64,000 bases of DNA from Lates calcarifer (taxonomy: Eukaryota > Chordata > Actinopteri > Centropomidae): NCBI RefSeq assembly GCF_001640805.2, contig NC_066850.1:2209059-2273058 (forward strand), in the 5' to 3' direction. The notes beneath the pieces were generated by a model. That model saw nothing but the letters and a program-made list of their open reading frames with translations, made no database searches and was not told the DNA's origin. Position numbers and translations under genes: made by a program. This document shows positions 23,280-35,500 of the stretch, piece after piece (the first letter of the stretch is position 1; each line of letters opens with the position of its first letter).

Positions 23280-23710
23280 CCCGGTAATTTGAAATGAATA
23301 GCAATGAAACTGTTGCCTCGCGGATCTTTTAACCAATCAGATTTCGAGTTAGCGAAGCCAGGGCCATCCAGCAGGCCTTCGCTAACGTCAACATTTTCCT
23401 GTCATTTGATTGGATGGTCAGAGTTCGTACTGGTCAGAGCTAGCATACTACGTCTATAGCTACTAGCGCAAGCTAGAACACGGTAGTATAGATTTAGTAG
23501 CTGTTTTTTCAACCCATGGTGACCGGACGACGAAGAAGAGTTCAGTGGCTCTGTTGTAGAGGTTATCTCTGCGTCCTTTTCTACCGCCATGGAGGCTAAC
23601 GCTGAAAGTCAAACCTGTCCAGTCGTATTTTTCGCGCACAAGTTTGAATTCGCTTTAGGACTGAGAATGTCCGCTCGACAGAAGCATTTTCGGTGAGTAA
23701 AACGCATTTT
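23280..23710 (+). other. CpG-rich island: promoter-like sequence or transposon 5' end
   Basis: CpG dinucleotides are far denser here than in the flanks. CCAAT-type words face each other (AACCAATCAG at about 23331, TTGATTGGATG at about 23406), and GTTAGCGAAGCC at 23348-23359 pairs with GGCCTTCGCTAAC at 23374-23386. An ATG at 23589 (context GCCATGG) opens a frame of about 35 codons starting MEANAESQTCP. A strong donor GTGAGTAAAAC begins at about 23694, inside this frame. It could be the first exon of an unrecognised transcript or the 5' end of a decayed transposon. No downstream partner exon was recognised. Confidence 0.35.
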
Positions 23711-24758
23711 ACCTATATTTAATTGTTTACGTTTGTGTCATTTTACTAGTTAATGTTGATGCTTTTGCTGGATGTGATGTGTGTGGCTCAGCTGTGTTTG
23801 GAGACCTAATGAACTGTGTTAATTGGGTCTTTCAGTAATGGCATTTATTCTGGCTGCATGGCATGTTTGTCTGTGCAAAGCTCCGTTTTACTGCTTTTCT
23901 GTATATTGTTGATGGTTTCTGTGACATCGGTATTAAGTGGTGGGTTAATTCAGGTAGGACACCAGTCAAGCCGTAGGTGTGAAATACATTGTATTTTATG
24001 CAATGTTTGGATGTCCTTATGAAACCCTTTCTTGAACAAAATTCAAAAAGTCGTGCAGAAAGTTAACCCTGCTCCCCGTGCTGCCTCTCTATAGACTCCC
24101 GTCCTGTCTTGAAATTCTCTCTCCACCTAATGCAGTACTGATGCATGACTCACCTAAGCCTGCTGCACCGATCTTCAGTCTGTCTGACTGCCGGTAAATG
24201 GGTTATGTAGCCGCACTGGGGGTCTCTTCTCAACCATGACATAACAACGCACTCAGGCACTGACTGGAGACATACCTGTTTACTGCCTGTAAGTGAAGCT
24301 CAGGCATTCGGAAAGGTTGGGTTGAAGGGGGATTAAGGGATGGCTGCTTCACAAGATGATAGATTTACAAGAGGTCTTTTGCTCTCCTGCATGTTTATCA
24401 GTGGTTGTGTTTACTTCTGTGCTTGTAGGCAATTGCCTGTCTTGTACAGGTGTACCCTTGTGTGTGTGTTTTGCACATTCACTTAATATCCGTTTAGCAG
24501 AAAAGACGTCCAGAATTTATGCCATGGCCTTTCCCCAGAGGCAGAGAAAATCCTAAAGGAGATTTAAGTAGAATTCCTACCTTGAATAATAAGAAAATCC
24601 TTTTGTGAAAAGAGCCAGAGCCAAATTTATGCACAATTTTGGCCATGGCTTCATTATTGCCTGGCGTTATTGCTTCACATATGCTTGTCCCCTCACCTGC
24701 TGGTTTTGTGATTGTATGCGCGTGAGAGCAAGGATGTGCACACATATGCGTTCCCCTC

Positions 24759-24764
<6 letters not shown>

Positions 24765-24791
<27 letters not shown>
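24765..24791. repeat. GT microsatellite
   Basis: Uninterrupted GT run. Confidence 0.9.
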
Positions 24792-24794
<3 letters not shown>

Positions 24795-26139
24795 GTCAGC
24801 AGAACCCCAGGGGGTCTAACAGGAGCTCGTTTGATTGCAGCCTCACAGCTGGCTCACGATGTTAGCCAGCCGGGCTCCAAGTGAAGCTAAGAGAGAGAGG
24901 AAAGAGAGAGAGGGGGCAAAAATGTGAGGAATGGGAAGGAGAGATGACCCAATAAATAGTGTCAAAAAGAGAAGGCTTTTTTTTTTAGCCGGCCAGAATA
25001 TATTTTTGGAAAAGGACACATGCATGCTGCAAGAAAAATGCTTCCTGTTTGGCCACACAGATGGTATTGCCGGGTTTACTGTGGGATTTAAAGGCAGGAC
25101 TGGAGCCCTCGCTCAGTTTAACTGCTGCGGTCAGAGCCTCATGCTGTTGGGCAATTGGGCAACGGCATGGAATAGCCTAATTTAGAGGCAGATGACTTGA
25201 TGTCCCTGAACAGAGGAAAAATAGAGACATAGAGAGACAGGGAGACATTGTGGAGACCATGAGTGTTTGTGTGTATGTGTTAGCGTAAAGGGAGAAAAAT
25301 AAATTGCTGAAGAGAGAATGGAATAGATGAGAAAGCACACTGATATATATATATAGAGAAGAAATAAACACACACAGTCCCATTGAGGACTGCTGTCATC
25401 CATCGCTGTGTGCAGTGTGGGAACATTCCAGACTCATCTGTTTTGGCTGGAGTGCGAAAGCTTAGAGAGAGAGAAATTCACTGAGAAAGAACAGGAGACT
25501 GCCGGATGGGGGGTGGAGGTTTAAAGATGCCGAGCAGCAAGAAAGACGAGCAGACAGTGAGGAAGAGAGGAAACAAGATAAACAGACAGATGAGAGTGGA
25601 AACAAAGAGACAGAAGAGAAGACAATGTGTTTTTGGCTGTCAGGTGATGTGTTAAGGGGGCGGAGAAGAACCTGTTGCTGCATTTCTGCTCCAGCTGTTC
25701 CATTTGGATTTAAAAAGCCTGTTTTCAATCACTCATCTGTATGTGCACAGTGTTTGTGCAAGTCAACAACACACGCAAACTTGAGTCTGTGCCATATTCT
25801 GCAAATTTATTTGAGTGAGAAAAGGATGATTTGATATCTTTGTCTTCAGGATCTCTAACACTAAGTAATAATGAGTAATATGGTCTAAACAGGTTTATCC
25901 TTGGGTGGTAAGGTGCCTTAGTAATTAGAGAATAACCAGAGTCACAACAGTGAACTTAACTCTATATAAGGGCTCTTTTTCTCTTGATTTGTTGTTTATA
26001 CTCTGTGGTTGTTGGAGTTATTAAACAACGTAGGTATAATGTGTGAATTAGCTAACAGCCAAATGGGTAAAAATAGTCACACTAGCCTCTAGCAGTCAGG
26101 GTAGTCATCTTGGAATATTAGATACACTCCCAAGTCGAA

Positions 26140-26275
26140 ATGACTGCCAAAGTAAACAGCATAAGCTAACAGTCTATAATTATTTCAGACATGAGAATGG
26201 TATCGTCGAACTCTTGGCAAGAAAGCCAACAAGTTTATTTTCTAAAATGTTTAACTATTCCTTTAAGAAAAATAA
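26140..26275 (-). repeat. MITE-like element, copy 2 (one end, reverse orientation)
   Basis: CTCTTGGCAAGAAAGCC followed by AAAATGTTTAACTATTCCTTT matches the terminal sequence of the family seen at 22081-22330. The part inward retains AAGCTAAC-like remnants; the other end was not recognised. Confidence 0.6.
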
Positions 26276-29200
26276 AAGTAATCTTCCAGCTGTAAAATTA
26301 TGAAAAATTTAAGAAGATCTCATAAATAACGCCCTGTTTCTAATAAAAACAATAGGCATATCATGATATCAGATCTAGAGAGGGAAGTTAACAAGAGTGT
26401 GTATTAATTGCCCCACCGATCATCATGAATAAGGCGTGAGACCAGTCAGCCTGTCTCATCACCTGAAGGGCTCATTGCATTTTAATGTATGAAATGTGCT
26501 ATACAAATTACATTTGTCTGATTAATTGCATCATTTCTTATTCAAAACATAGAGGAAGATTAAAACCTCTCTGAAGCAGTCCAGTTGAAAGTGCTTTAAC
26601 GATGCCTTCAAGGACACCGTGGGGTCCGCACTGTTATGTGAACAGTTTATTATTTATTGTTTTCTTGATAGGTCTCTTTGATGACCTTCCTTGACCATTA
26701 ATCTGCTGCCTGTAACTGCTGCTTCACCTCTAGTTGCCAAGCTGCTGTTTCAGGTTGAGCTGTTTTAACACCCAGCCGTTGATCATATTCAGTTTAATTA
26801 CCTCTGCATGGACTTGGGGTGCATTAGAAATCATGATCTGATGCATATTCAATAAATTGACTGAAACAGCAAATGGAAATGGCTACCCCGTGATGCGTAC
26901 TCATCTGTGCAGTGGAGATTTATGCAAGAATGACCTTCAGACGTCATCATTCTCACTTGCAGGCGAAAGAAAACAGAAATCCTATTGATATTAGGTCATC
27001 ATTGAAGGGGAGCTTATGCATGCTGAGGGCTGTTTCATATACTATGTTTGCAACTGCATGATTTTAAAGATAAGTAAAGAAGCTATAAATAATTCAAGTT
27101 TGTGCTATATACAGTAGCTTTGTAATAGCAAGTATAACCCCAACAGAGTCCCAAGGAGGCTTTTTCATGCATATTTGTTTTTAGAAGCAGCACTGGAATA
27201 CCATATATCCTGCAGTAATTCAAGACTGAAATTAAACATGACAGAATCAGATAGAACACCAGCTGAGATGACCAGAAATGTCCAGGCCTCCTTAACGAGC
27301 GAATGGAACACACAGTTACGAATTGCCAGGGAATCAAATGTCTCTATGCAGTTGTTTTCTGATTGTACAGTAGTCTGTATTTCTTTTTAATGTGAAAGCC
27401 AAGACGTTGCTTGAAAGAAAAATCACAATGTAGTCTACCTCACATGACACAAATCCAGAGTTTATGTTTCTAATATTGTTGCAATTTCTCTGTACTCCCC
27501 TCAGCTTGTCACGATAAGGCACACATTTGTTACCTATGGCACACATTTAATGCCTTCTGAGTTAACGCTGACATCTTTTTATTGTTTTTTTTTTTATAAT
27601 CAGGAGGAGATGAATGAAAGTTGAGTCCTGACCCACAGAGAGAAGTGGCTGCCAGGGCCCCTGCATGTTTTCTTTATTTACTCATCAATGATGTTTACCA
27701 GAGGCTAAGAGATTGAAGTTGCGACATCAGGGACTGACTTTTATTACCCGGGGGTCCTTTGTATTCCTGGCTGTCCACTGCGAAAAAGCTTTCTATTGAT
27801 TGTCTCAGAGCAGGGAAGGGGATTTGGAAATACGCACAGGCACCGAAAAGACACGGCTGTGTTAGCAATCTCTGTGGAGATCATCAACCTCTTGAAGCTG
27901 GGTGTTACCAGTGCAGGAAATGGCTTAAATGATCAACATTTTCTTCCTCTTTTGTTCTTATTTTTGTCATTGCTCTCCTTTGTGTGCCTGGCCTTGTTCC
28001 CTCCAGCTGTGCATACTGTGTGTATGCAATATACCGTAGGCACACACATACATACAGTATGTGTGTAGGCTAATGTGTGTTTGCACGTATGCACAAACGC
28101 GCCTCTGTATATACACTTCACTCGGATGAACTATGTGCACATTTATTAGCTTGTGCTGCATTACGGAGAATTAACTGACTGAATAACTTAAGCTCTCACT
28201 GTGCTAATTAAAACAGCTTGCACTCAGTGATGGTGCAGCCATGGCAAGACTGTAATTAATTTCTGAATGGACGCTTTTTGGACACAAGGATGTTCTGAGG
28301 ACTACCAATGTCAAAACATCCTGTGTAGTTTGGCTAAGGTACCATTCTTAAAAGTGATTAATTAATGTTGAGCAGAACACAAATTAATTTCTAGCCCAGT
28401 CAATAGCACTGCTGGCTCAGTGTTTATTGTCCTTTTGCTCAGAGAGATTGTATTTGCTAATGACTGATGAACAGATTTCATAGTTCCAGAGGCAAAAAAT
28501 ATAAAATATCTCCCACAATCATCTCCAATGGCATTCTTTAAAGGCCTGTAAAACTTATTCCCCATTGAGTCACAGTGGTAGTTAATTAATTCATGAGCTA
28601 TGTCATATTCCTGTACAATATGGTGAGGAGAAAAGATGCTGCCAACAAGTTGTCCTTGCCAGCAGCCTTATTATCAGTCAATAATGAATTTAGATGACCC
28701 ATGTGATGCCAACCGAATGGCCACACTCACTGAATACAAACTCAAAAATTTGTATGCATCCGTGGCTACTAAGTATGTATGTGCTTGTGACTGCATGTGT
28801 GTGTGTGTTTCACATGCATGCACACCCATGTCACCAGCAGCAGGGAATCTTAGGAAAGCGCCTGACCCAGAAAGCAGTACGAGGAATGTGAGGCATTACC
28901 CTGTCGAGCTCTCCACCCCACCATTCATTTCCATCAAGATCTGTAATAATGCTTGTACTCTCTGCTGAAATTGCTTTCTGCCGTTTCGGGTCAGTAGAAC
29001 TGGACTGCGGGATGGGGGAGGGTGTTGTTTCTGCGCAAGTGTTCTCTGCTTCTGCTCCCTCTTCTTTTTTTGTGGTAGTTTGGGGCCTGTGGTCAGCCAC
29101 CATGCTACAGCCATATTAGTGAATTGATTTATATGTGCAGAAATGCTGGGCAGTCCTCGTAATAGAGGTTTACAACAGCATGATAGAGTGGCCTCCGTGT

Positions 29201-30675
29201 GAAACGCATTTACACATTTTTCCTCTTTCACATTTCACCTCCTTTTTCTGTTCCGCTCTCCTTTCGCCATGCATAGAGCATTGAATTTATTAGTGCAGTG
29301 ATGTGATGAATAATGCACTCTGTCATATTTTTTCACAGGGTGCTTTCATTCTGAGCAACAGCATGACATAGCCAAATATTTATCTGTCTTTCTATCGGAG
29401 TAGCCAAACAGTTGTGTTTAGATATGGGAGTGAGACAAATGAACCCTTTGCTCCCTCCAAAGACAGCAGGGCTGCAGCGTTTTACAAGAACCCATACGGT
29501 TTCTATGACAGCAATGAATTTTTAAAACACCAAACATTTGGTGTTTGAAAAAAGTAAAAATAAATAAATGAATAAAATACCACCCTAGCTAATCAGCATG
29601 CAAACCTGCATGCCGCCTGATTGGTTGTGAGGTAATTGGTAGCTTTCATTTGACAGCATGCTGATTGACCCGCCTTGACATTTTCAACGATGTCGCACCG
29701 ACTTGTCAGCCGCTCAGGTTTCTGCTTGAGAAATCACAACCAATCATGGCAACTTATGCAAAGAGCTCTTAGAAAAAAGTAAAGAGCAGAAACCGTAGGG
29801 GAGGCAGCTCGGGATCAGTTGAATCCCAATTATTAAAACTTTGAAATAGTCTTCCTCTGAGTCTACACTTGAGGCATGACTGCATTGATTTTCCAAAAAG
29901 AGCTCGCTGATGGAAGCAGAGCACTCGCAGCTCTCGCTCACACCCTTATAGTGATCACAGTTAAGGGTGAGTGGTTAAGTGGGTGATTAAGCAGAAGCTG
30001 ATTGTCCTCTTCTTCTTGAAATATGTAGAGAGAAGCTACAGTATATGCTGTATCAGCTCCTATAACAGCATTGTCATCAACATCTATTTTATCATTAGGA
30101 CAAAACTGCCCTTACGCTTCACTTTGCTCATCATCGTCATGCTAGAATTGGCAGGTGTGAGTATAGGCCAAAACTCACAGACCAAATGGTTTTGTTTAAA
30201 GGGGCTATTTAAGTTTTCCCTGCTGCCGAATGTGGTTTTATGCTGGGATCAGGTGGTGGTGATGGTCGCTTGCCAAGGGCTTTGGCCACTGTTGTGTTTG
30301 CAGTACAAGAGGTGAGTATAGCGATTCTTCTTCAGGGCAGACTGGATGCTACTCAGTTTGAGTTTGGCGCTGCTGTGATGGGAATTGTGTGATATTGCCC
30401 AAACTCTTTTAGTCGCAGTGAAACAGGTTTGACATAAGTGATAGGAAATGTTGACAGAGAAAAAATGTACATTTTCACATGCAAGATCCACTAAGAAAAC
30501 ACTTCTGAATTGGCTGACTGTTGATTTCAAGTTGGGCTTGCACAGAGAACCTATTCTTGAATGTGGTGAAAGAAAGATTTGTAGAGACAGGTGTGTGGCT
30601 TCACCTTCACCTTGACAGGGGCAACTAAACTAGTAGTCTGAACAAGACCTCTAATCAGGTGAAGTAAGTGAAAAC
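26276..30675. other. Intergenic DNA, no supported gene
   Basis: Contents noticed: a LINE/SINE-type tail at 26488-26523, GT/CA-rich words at about 28000-28100, a short perfect hairpin at 29527-29548 and a cluster of CCAAT/ATTGG words at about 29610-29750. None is tied to a recognisable exon. Confidence 0.6.
26488..26523 (+). repeat. LINE/SINE 3' tail remnant
   Basis: GTATGAAATGTGCTATACAAAT followed by ATTTGT resembles the tail shared by L2/CR1-type LINEs and dependent SINEs in fish. Only the tail remains. Confidence 0.45.
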
Positions 30676-30679
30676 ACCT

Positions 30680-30985
30680 TGGTCACGCTTTCATCTGATT
30701 CATCCTCTCCTAAAGCTACATCGTTTTTCTGTGTATTACTGACATTTCCTGTTGCTCCAGATCTTGCTATTCCTCACCTGCCCACCAACTGTTCTCTGTG
30801 TGTTTCCAGCTCCAACTCATCTCCTGATGTGTCACCTGCTGCACACCTGCTCACCATTAGTCATCAGCCTCAGTACATATTTATATATATATTTATGTAT
30901 TCCCCAAACAAAGAAGGACTACTTGCTCTGAACATTATGTCTTGTTTCTTGGAGCTTCTGTTCTTCCTGATGTTGGCATTTTAGG
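30680..30985 (+). mobile_element. LTR-like retrotransposon remnant
   Basis: Pyrimidine-rich sequence with CACCTGCTGCACACCTGCTC, CATTAGTCATCAGCCTCAGT followed by a TATA-like TATTTATATATA, then CTCTGAACATTATGTCTTG. This order resembles fish LTR (solo-LTR) sequence from memory. No gag or pol frame and no second LTR are seen. Confidence 0.4.
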
Positions 30986-31693
30986 TGTTTAAGGAAATGT
31001 CCACAATTAAACCTCTATTGCAGCTGCACTGCAGTTACTTTGACTAGAGGTCATGTTGTCTACATTTGGCCGGTCAATAAGAAAACCATACCACTAAGTA
31101 AACTAGGCCCATGAATTTAACACAGTGCACTGACAAGAATAATTTTTTCACTAGTGTTTTAAACTCAGTGTGCCCCCAATGAAACTGGTTTCCAGATGAG
31201 GAAGACTGTTGATTCTGGGTAGAATGTGAATGTGTGTTATGACTGTGAATGGTATCTCTGCAGAATAGAAATGAAAGAGTTCGACTACCTTAATATCCAT
31301 TTGCTGTTGAATGTTGGAGGATTTTTTTTTATGACAGAGGAAGTGTCTGTGAGCAGGGCAAAGGCCTTCACTGCAGAGGCTACAGACTTAGAGCTGTCCT
31401 GGGCCACAGGGAGCGGATTGCCTATTTGTTGCATCAGTGGTTTAGCAGTCGCAGAGGCGGGTAGGGGGAGTGGATGCGGGGCCCTGGGGGAAGCCACAGT
31501 CTCCAAACTTTTTGGGAACAATTATTATTGGATTTTTACAAAGTGGCTCTGTGGACATGCGAGACAGACGTGGAGACAAACAGAGAGCCAGATAGAAAAT
31601 CATGTGCATTTGTTGGGGGAAAATTAATTCAAATGAATCATTAAAGCTGTAATCCTTAATATTTAAATCCTGGTTGAATTGATGACATCCATA

Positions 31694-31707
31694 GTTACCA
31701 TGGTAAC
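31694..31707. promoter_or_regulatory. Perfect palindromic RFX X-box
   Basis: GTTACCATGGTAAC is a perfect 14-base palindrome and an exact match to the RFX consensus GTTRCCATGGYAAC. It lies in the desert, far from either gene, so if bound it would be a distal element. Confidence 0.5.
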
Positions 31708-32404
31708 AGCAAGTGCAGTTTAATTTAGTAAATATATGTTAAGCAGCTACAATGATTCTTATTTTGTAGCATTTTTGATATCAGATCACAGTCTGTGTTA
31801 CCTGCTGTGACAAACAAATTAAATTTCCTGTAGCTGCTTCACAGTAAAAGCCACCAGTTGAATGCTTTTAATGGGAAGCAGTGACAATAAGATGTTACAT
31901 TTGCTTTACCAGTAATTTAACCCAGCTTTCACATGGTGTAAAGCAAGAAAAGCGTTCACAATGAGAGAATGGAAGATGATTACACAAATGCATTGTTTTC
32001 CACCATGCCACTACTAATAAAAGTGACTATATAGAGAGATCAGTACTACAAACACACTGAATAGGTATTGAATGTGGTTTATCAGGTCTTAACACAGGTA
32101 ATAAAGATACTTATATATCAAATTGCCACAGTTAATTTATTTTCTCAATGTTATCTCAGAAAATATGTTACCCCAGCTGCAGAGAGAGCCTTCTTAGAGG
32201 CAGTATAAATTCAGTGAAACCTAGATATTGATTAATATTCTATGTGAATCCAGAAAACTGATGAGCTGCTAATGCCTGAGGAGCTCTGGCCGCAGGTACA
32301 GGCAGCTCACCTCTCTGGCCAGCGGCCAGCTTTCATCTAGGCTGCAGCCACAGAAAATCTAATACAGATGACTTCATCATTTTTGCCTAGTGACCTTTCT
32401 GGCA

Positions 32405-32635
32405 TCCTTTCCTACTCCACTCCTCCCTCTCCTCCTCCCCCTTCCTCCTCCTCCTCCTCCACACCCACATACACACTCCTCCTATACAACCCTCCCACTG
32501 TCTCTGCAGCTCTTTAAATGCACAACCTGCCAGTGTCTCTCGCTGTATTTCTCTCTCACCTTGCCTCCACTTCCACCACACCTCCTCCTGTCCTACCCGC
32601 CATACTCCCTCCCCCCTTACCCTCCCAAGGGCATT
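32405..32635. repeat. Pyrimidine-rich CTCC/TCC low-complexity tract
   Basis: Mainly C and T on the + strand with CCTCCT repeats from about 32420 to 32461. The open frames across it on both strands are products of this composition. Confidence 0.75.
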
Positions 32636-32948
32636 ATTCATTGCAAGGTTGAACACAGCTTCAAGGTTAAGTGCCAGTGCGTGTGCTACCGAAAACTCTG
32701 CTGAGTTGCGCCTGGTGCCACCGCTGTCGCTGCATTCGTTTGGCAGCTGCACTGATCACGTCTCATCCCACAACCAAAGGGTCCTTGGCTGCCGTTGCTG
32801 CAGGCGAATGTAAGCGCAGGCAATCAATAGGTTTCAATATGGCTTTGCTGGCGACTGTGAATGAAACTCAATTTTATTTTGCAAGATTGTGCATTTATTA
32901 GATGAACAGATATTGATGGCAGTACTGGCAGGGTGCTCCTCTCCAATG

Positions 32949-32972
32949 CACACACACACACACACACACACA
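32949..32972. repeat. CA microsatellite
   Basis: Tandem CA run. Confidence 0.9.
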
Positions 32973-34166
32973 TACACAGGCCAGATTTGGTTTAACAGCA
33001 AAGGCTGTAATTCAACTGTAGATGGATCAGTGTTTTTATAAGGACATTACCACTGTCCTGGATCCAGCCAGGTGAGGCCAAGGCTGTTTTCTCTTAGTTT
33101 GATTATACTCAGATTATTGCTGGCTCATACCAGCTTCATTCGATCACCTGACATTTTTTCCTCTGTCCTTTTAGTCATACTTTATCATCTGTATGTGCCA
33201 GATCTCCCTTTTGGCTTTTAAATCTATTATATTACTCTTTCTTGTGTCATGAAGGTCAGTGATGCTATCAGGGTACTAGTACCCAGAGTACCACTGCAAT
33301 TGCATGGGTATTGGAAAGAATGTGGAGTAGTTCAGCTAATTTGTGTGTGAGTGTGTGTATATATATATGTACATACATACATATATACTCAACTTTTAAA
33401 CTGTATAGTAGCAAAAGTAATGGACAAACTGTTGAAATAGTAACTGATAAAGATTCCTTTAAATACCAGATAAACAGTTTAAAAAATGCATTAGAATAGT
33501 GGGTAAAACAAAGAGCTAAAAGCAGCAAATATATTGTTGAAATGTCTGGTTTCTGCTACCTAAAGTGGTTCACACTGATAATTCATTTATATGAAAAATG
33601 AAATATGTAGTTTAAAAGTAATTGCATTAGGAATGTGACAAGAGGTAAAAAAATAAATAAATCTTTAGTTCATCTGACAAAACCAGGCTGTGAACTGCTG
33701 ATGTAGGTTGTCTGAGGCCATGTTGTCCATTGATACGATAAATCAAGAGTCACATAAAAAATGTTTTCTTTTTGGGAGTGTCAGATCTTTGCAGCTGTGT
33801 GTTTTTATGTCGTGCCCAGTCAGAAGTTAATACAATTACAGAGGATCAGGTGTTTTTCTCTCTTCACTATTTGATTAGCACCACTTCAATGGATGAGTAA
33901 TCAAACCATGTATGACACACACGCACATACACACATATTAATCATACACCAGGTGAGCATTTAGTTTTAGTTTAGTAGAAGCCTTTTCTTACACACACAC
34001 ACACATACACACACCATAGATGAATGCATCCCTCTCTTCTTGACGCCACCCAAAAACACACTCATGCGCAATTGTTTAAAATGTCCCAGTGCAGTGTACA
34101 ACTCTCCTTGCCCTCCTTTGCTCACCTCTTCTTTTCCTCTCAATTTGTCTCTCTCTCATTCTCTCT

Positions 34167-34189
34167 CACACACACACACACATACACAC
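34167..34189. repeat. CA microsatellite
   Basis: Tandem CA run preceded by a CT run. Confidence 0.9.
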
Positions 34190-35442
34190 TCTCCTGCAGC
34201 CATGAGGAGGAGGTTGGGTGGTTTCAAGGTGTTTGGGAGCAAATCATCCATGTTTACCGGCCCCAATGCACCAGGTCTAAGGCTTTACTTACAGGTCCTG
34301 AGGCTGCTGTCCACTTCAGGGAGGTAGCTGTGGAGAGATTTAGTGGGATCATTAGAGGGAGAGGAGAAGCTTTTGGAGCATTACAGGAGCCTCTGACAAA
34401 GTGAAGCAATGCGTTACTATATGCACCAGTTATTTATGGAGGAAAAAACATGCAAACAAGTGCATACAAACACACCTCCTACATGGCTTCTGCTTCTTTT
34501 ATCACAGCGATGCTGCTGAATCAGACAAAACATGCTTGTGGTCATTATGCACAGTTTGTCTTCACAATACCAGGCTTGGTAAATGGGCACATTACCTAGT
34601 TCAATTATATTTTATCTTCACCGCAGGTTACTTTAAATGTAATTTCTGTATTAGTCTTGCATTTTCAAAGCAGAATCTGAGAAATACCTCCAGTGCCAGG
34701 ACTGACTGAAATATACAACAAATGCACAGTTGTGTAATTTTACCTGTGAAGAAATGTTGCCAACTTGTTTTTTTGATATGCAAATTTCTCTGCTTGGCAT
34801 CCTCAAGAGCTCAAATCTTATCCAAGCCATCTGTCTTTGACTGAGATATGCGCAGATCAATTTTTCCTGAGGTTCATAGTTGGCGCTGAGGACAACCTTG
34901 AGACCAACATGCCTGGCGATGTGATGCCCTAGCGAAGGCCACGTATTCAGCCGAGGGCACAGAGAGTTGAGTTATTACTTTCATATGTGGGAGGAGGAAG
35001 TAAAAGTAGAAATGAGTTAGAGACTTGAACTCACCTCCTGTCCATGCTTATTTTCATCTCCAAATTACCTAGCCTGGCCTCGGCACGCAATAACTGTAAA
35101 TCTCAGCATGAGAAGAAATGATTTTGCTATTTCCAAAGGGCAAAGAAGCCACGGTGGTGAATAAAAAGATATGAGATCAAAGAGAAGCAAAAGACTAATT
35201 AGAAAACATCAATAATGAGTTGTAGGGGTCTCGGGTTCATGGACACCCGTCCAGAGGTTGATAGATGAAGGGAAACTCGTCCCACTGACATAGCCATTGA
35301 CAATGATGGTCATTGTGTCTGAATATGCAATGAGACTTCTTATTCATAAGCTCTCTCTCTTTGATAAATGGAAACAGATGATCTGAATTACATTTACAAT
35401 CTCCATCATCCCACAGAGTGGACAGGCTTCTTTACAGCTGCA

Positions 35443-35500
35443 GGAGGGGCTCAGTCAGTAGACCGCCCCCTTTTGAAGTCGAGAGTTGTTTTTTCAAGAC
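35443..35500 (+). repeat. Degenerate tRNA-like or SINE head
   Basis: GGGGCTCAGTCAGTAGACC resembles a tRNA A box and D arm (compare GGCTCAGTCGGTAGAGC), followed by TTTTGAAGTCGAGAGTTG at about the anticodon-arm position. The B box is not intact, so a working tRNA gene is unlikely. Confidence 0.4.

Larger units (their letters stand above)
22331..26139. other. Intergenic DNA, no supported gene
   Basis: Apart from the CpG-rich island at 23280-23710, this stretch shows a GT microsatellite (24765-24791), purine-rich sequence around 24880-24930 and 25440-25620, and otherwise unremarkable AT-rich DNA. Confidence 0.6.

Noticed and set aside
32387..32752. Frames on both strands over the CTCC tract
   Set aside because: Open only because of the pyrimidine/purine bias; low-complexity Pro/Leu or Glu/Arg-rich peptides.
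35443..35500. tRNA gene
   Set aside because: A-box similarity only; no intact B box or cloverleaf could be drawn, so it is listed as a relic.
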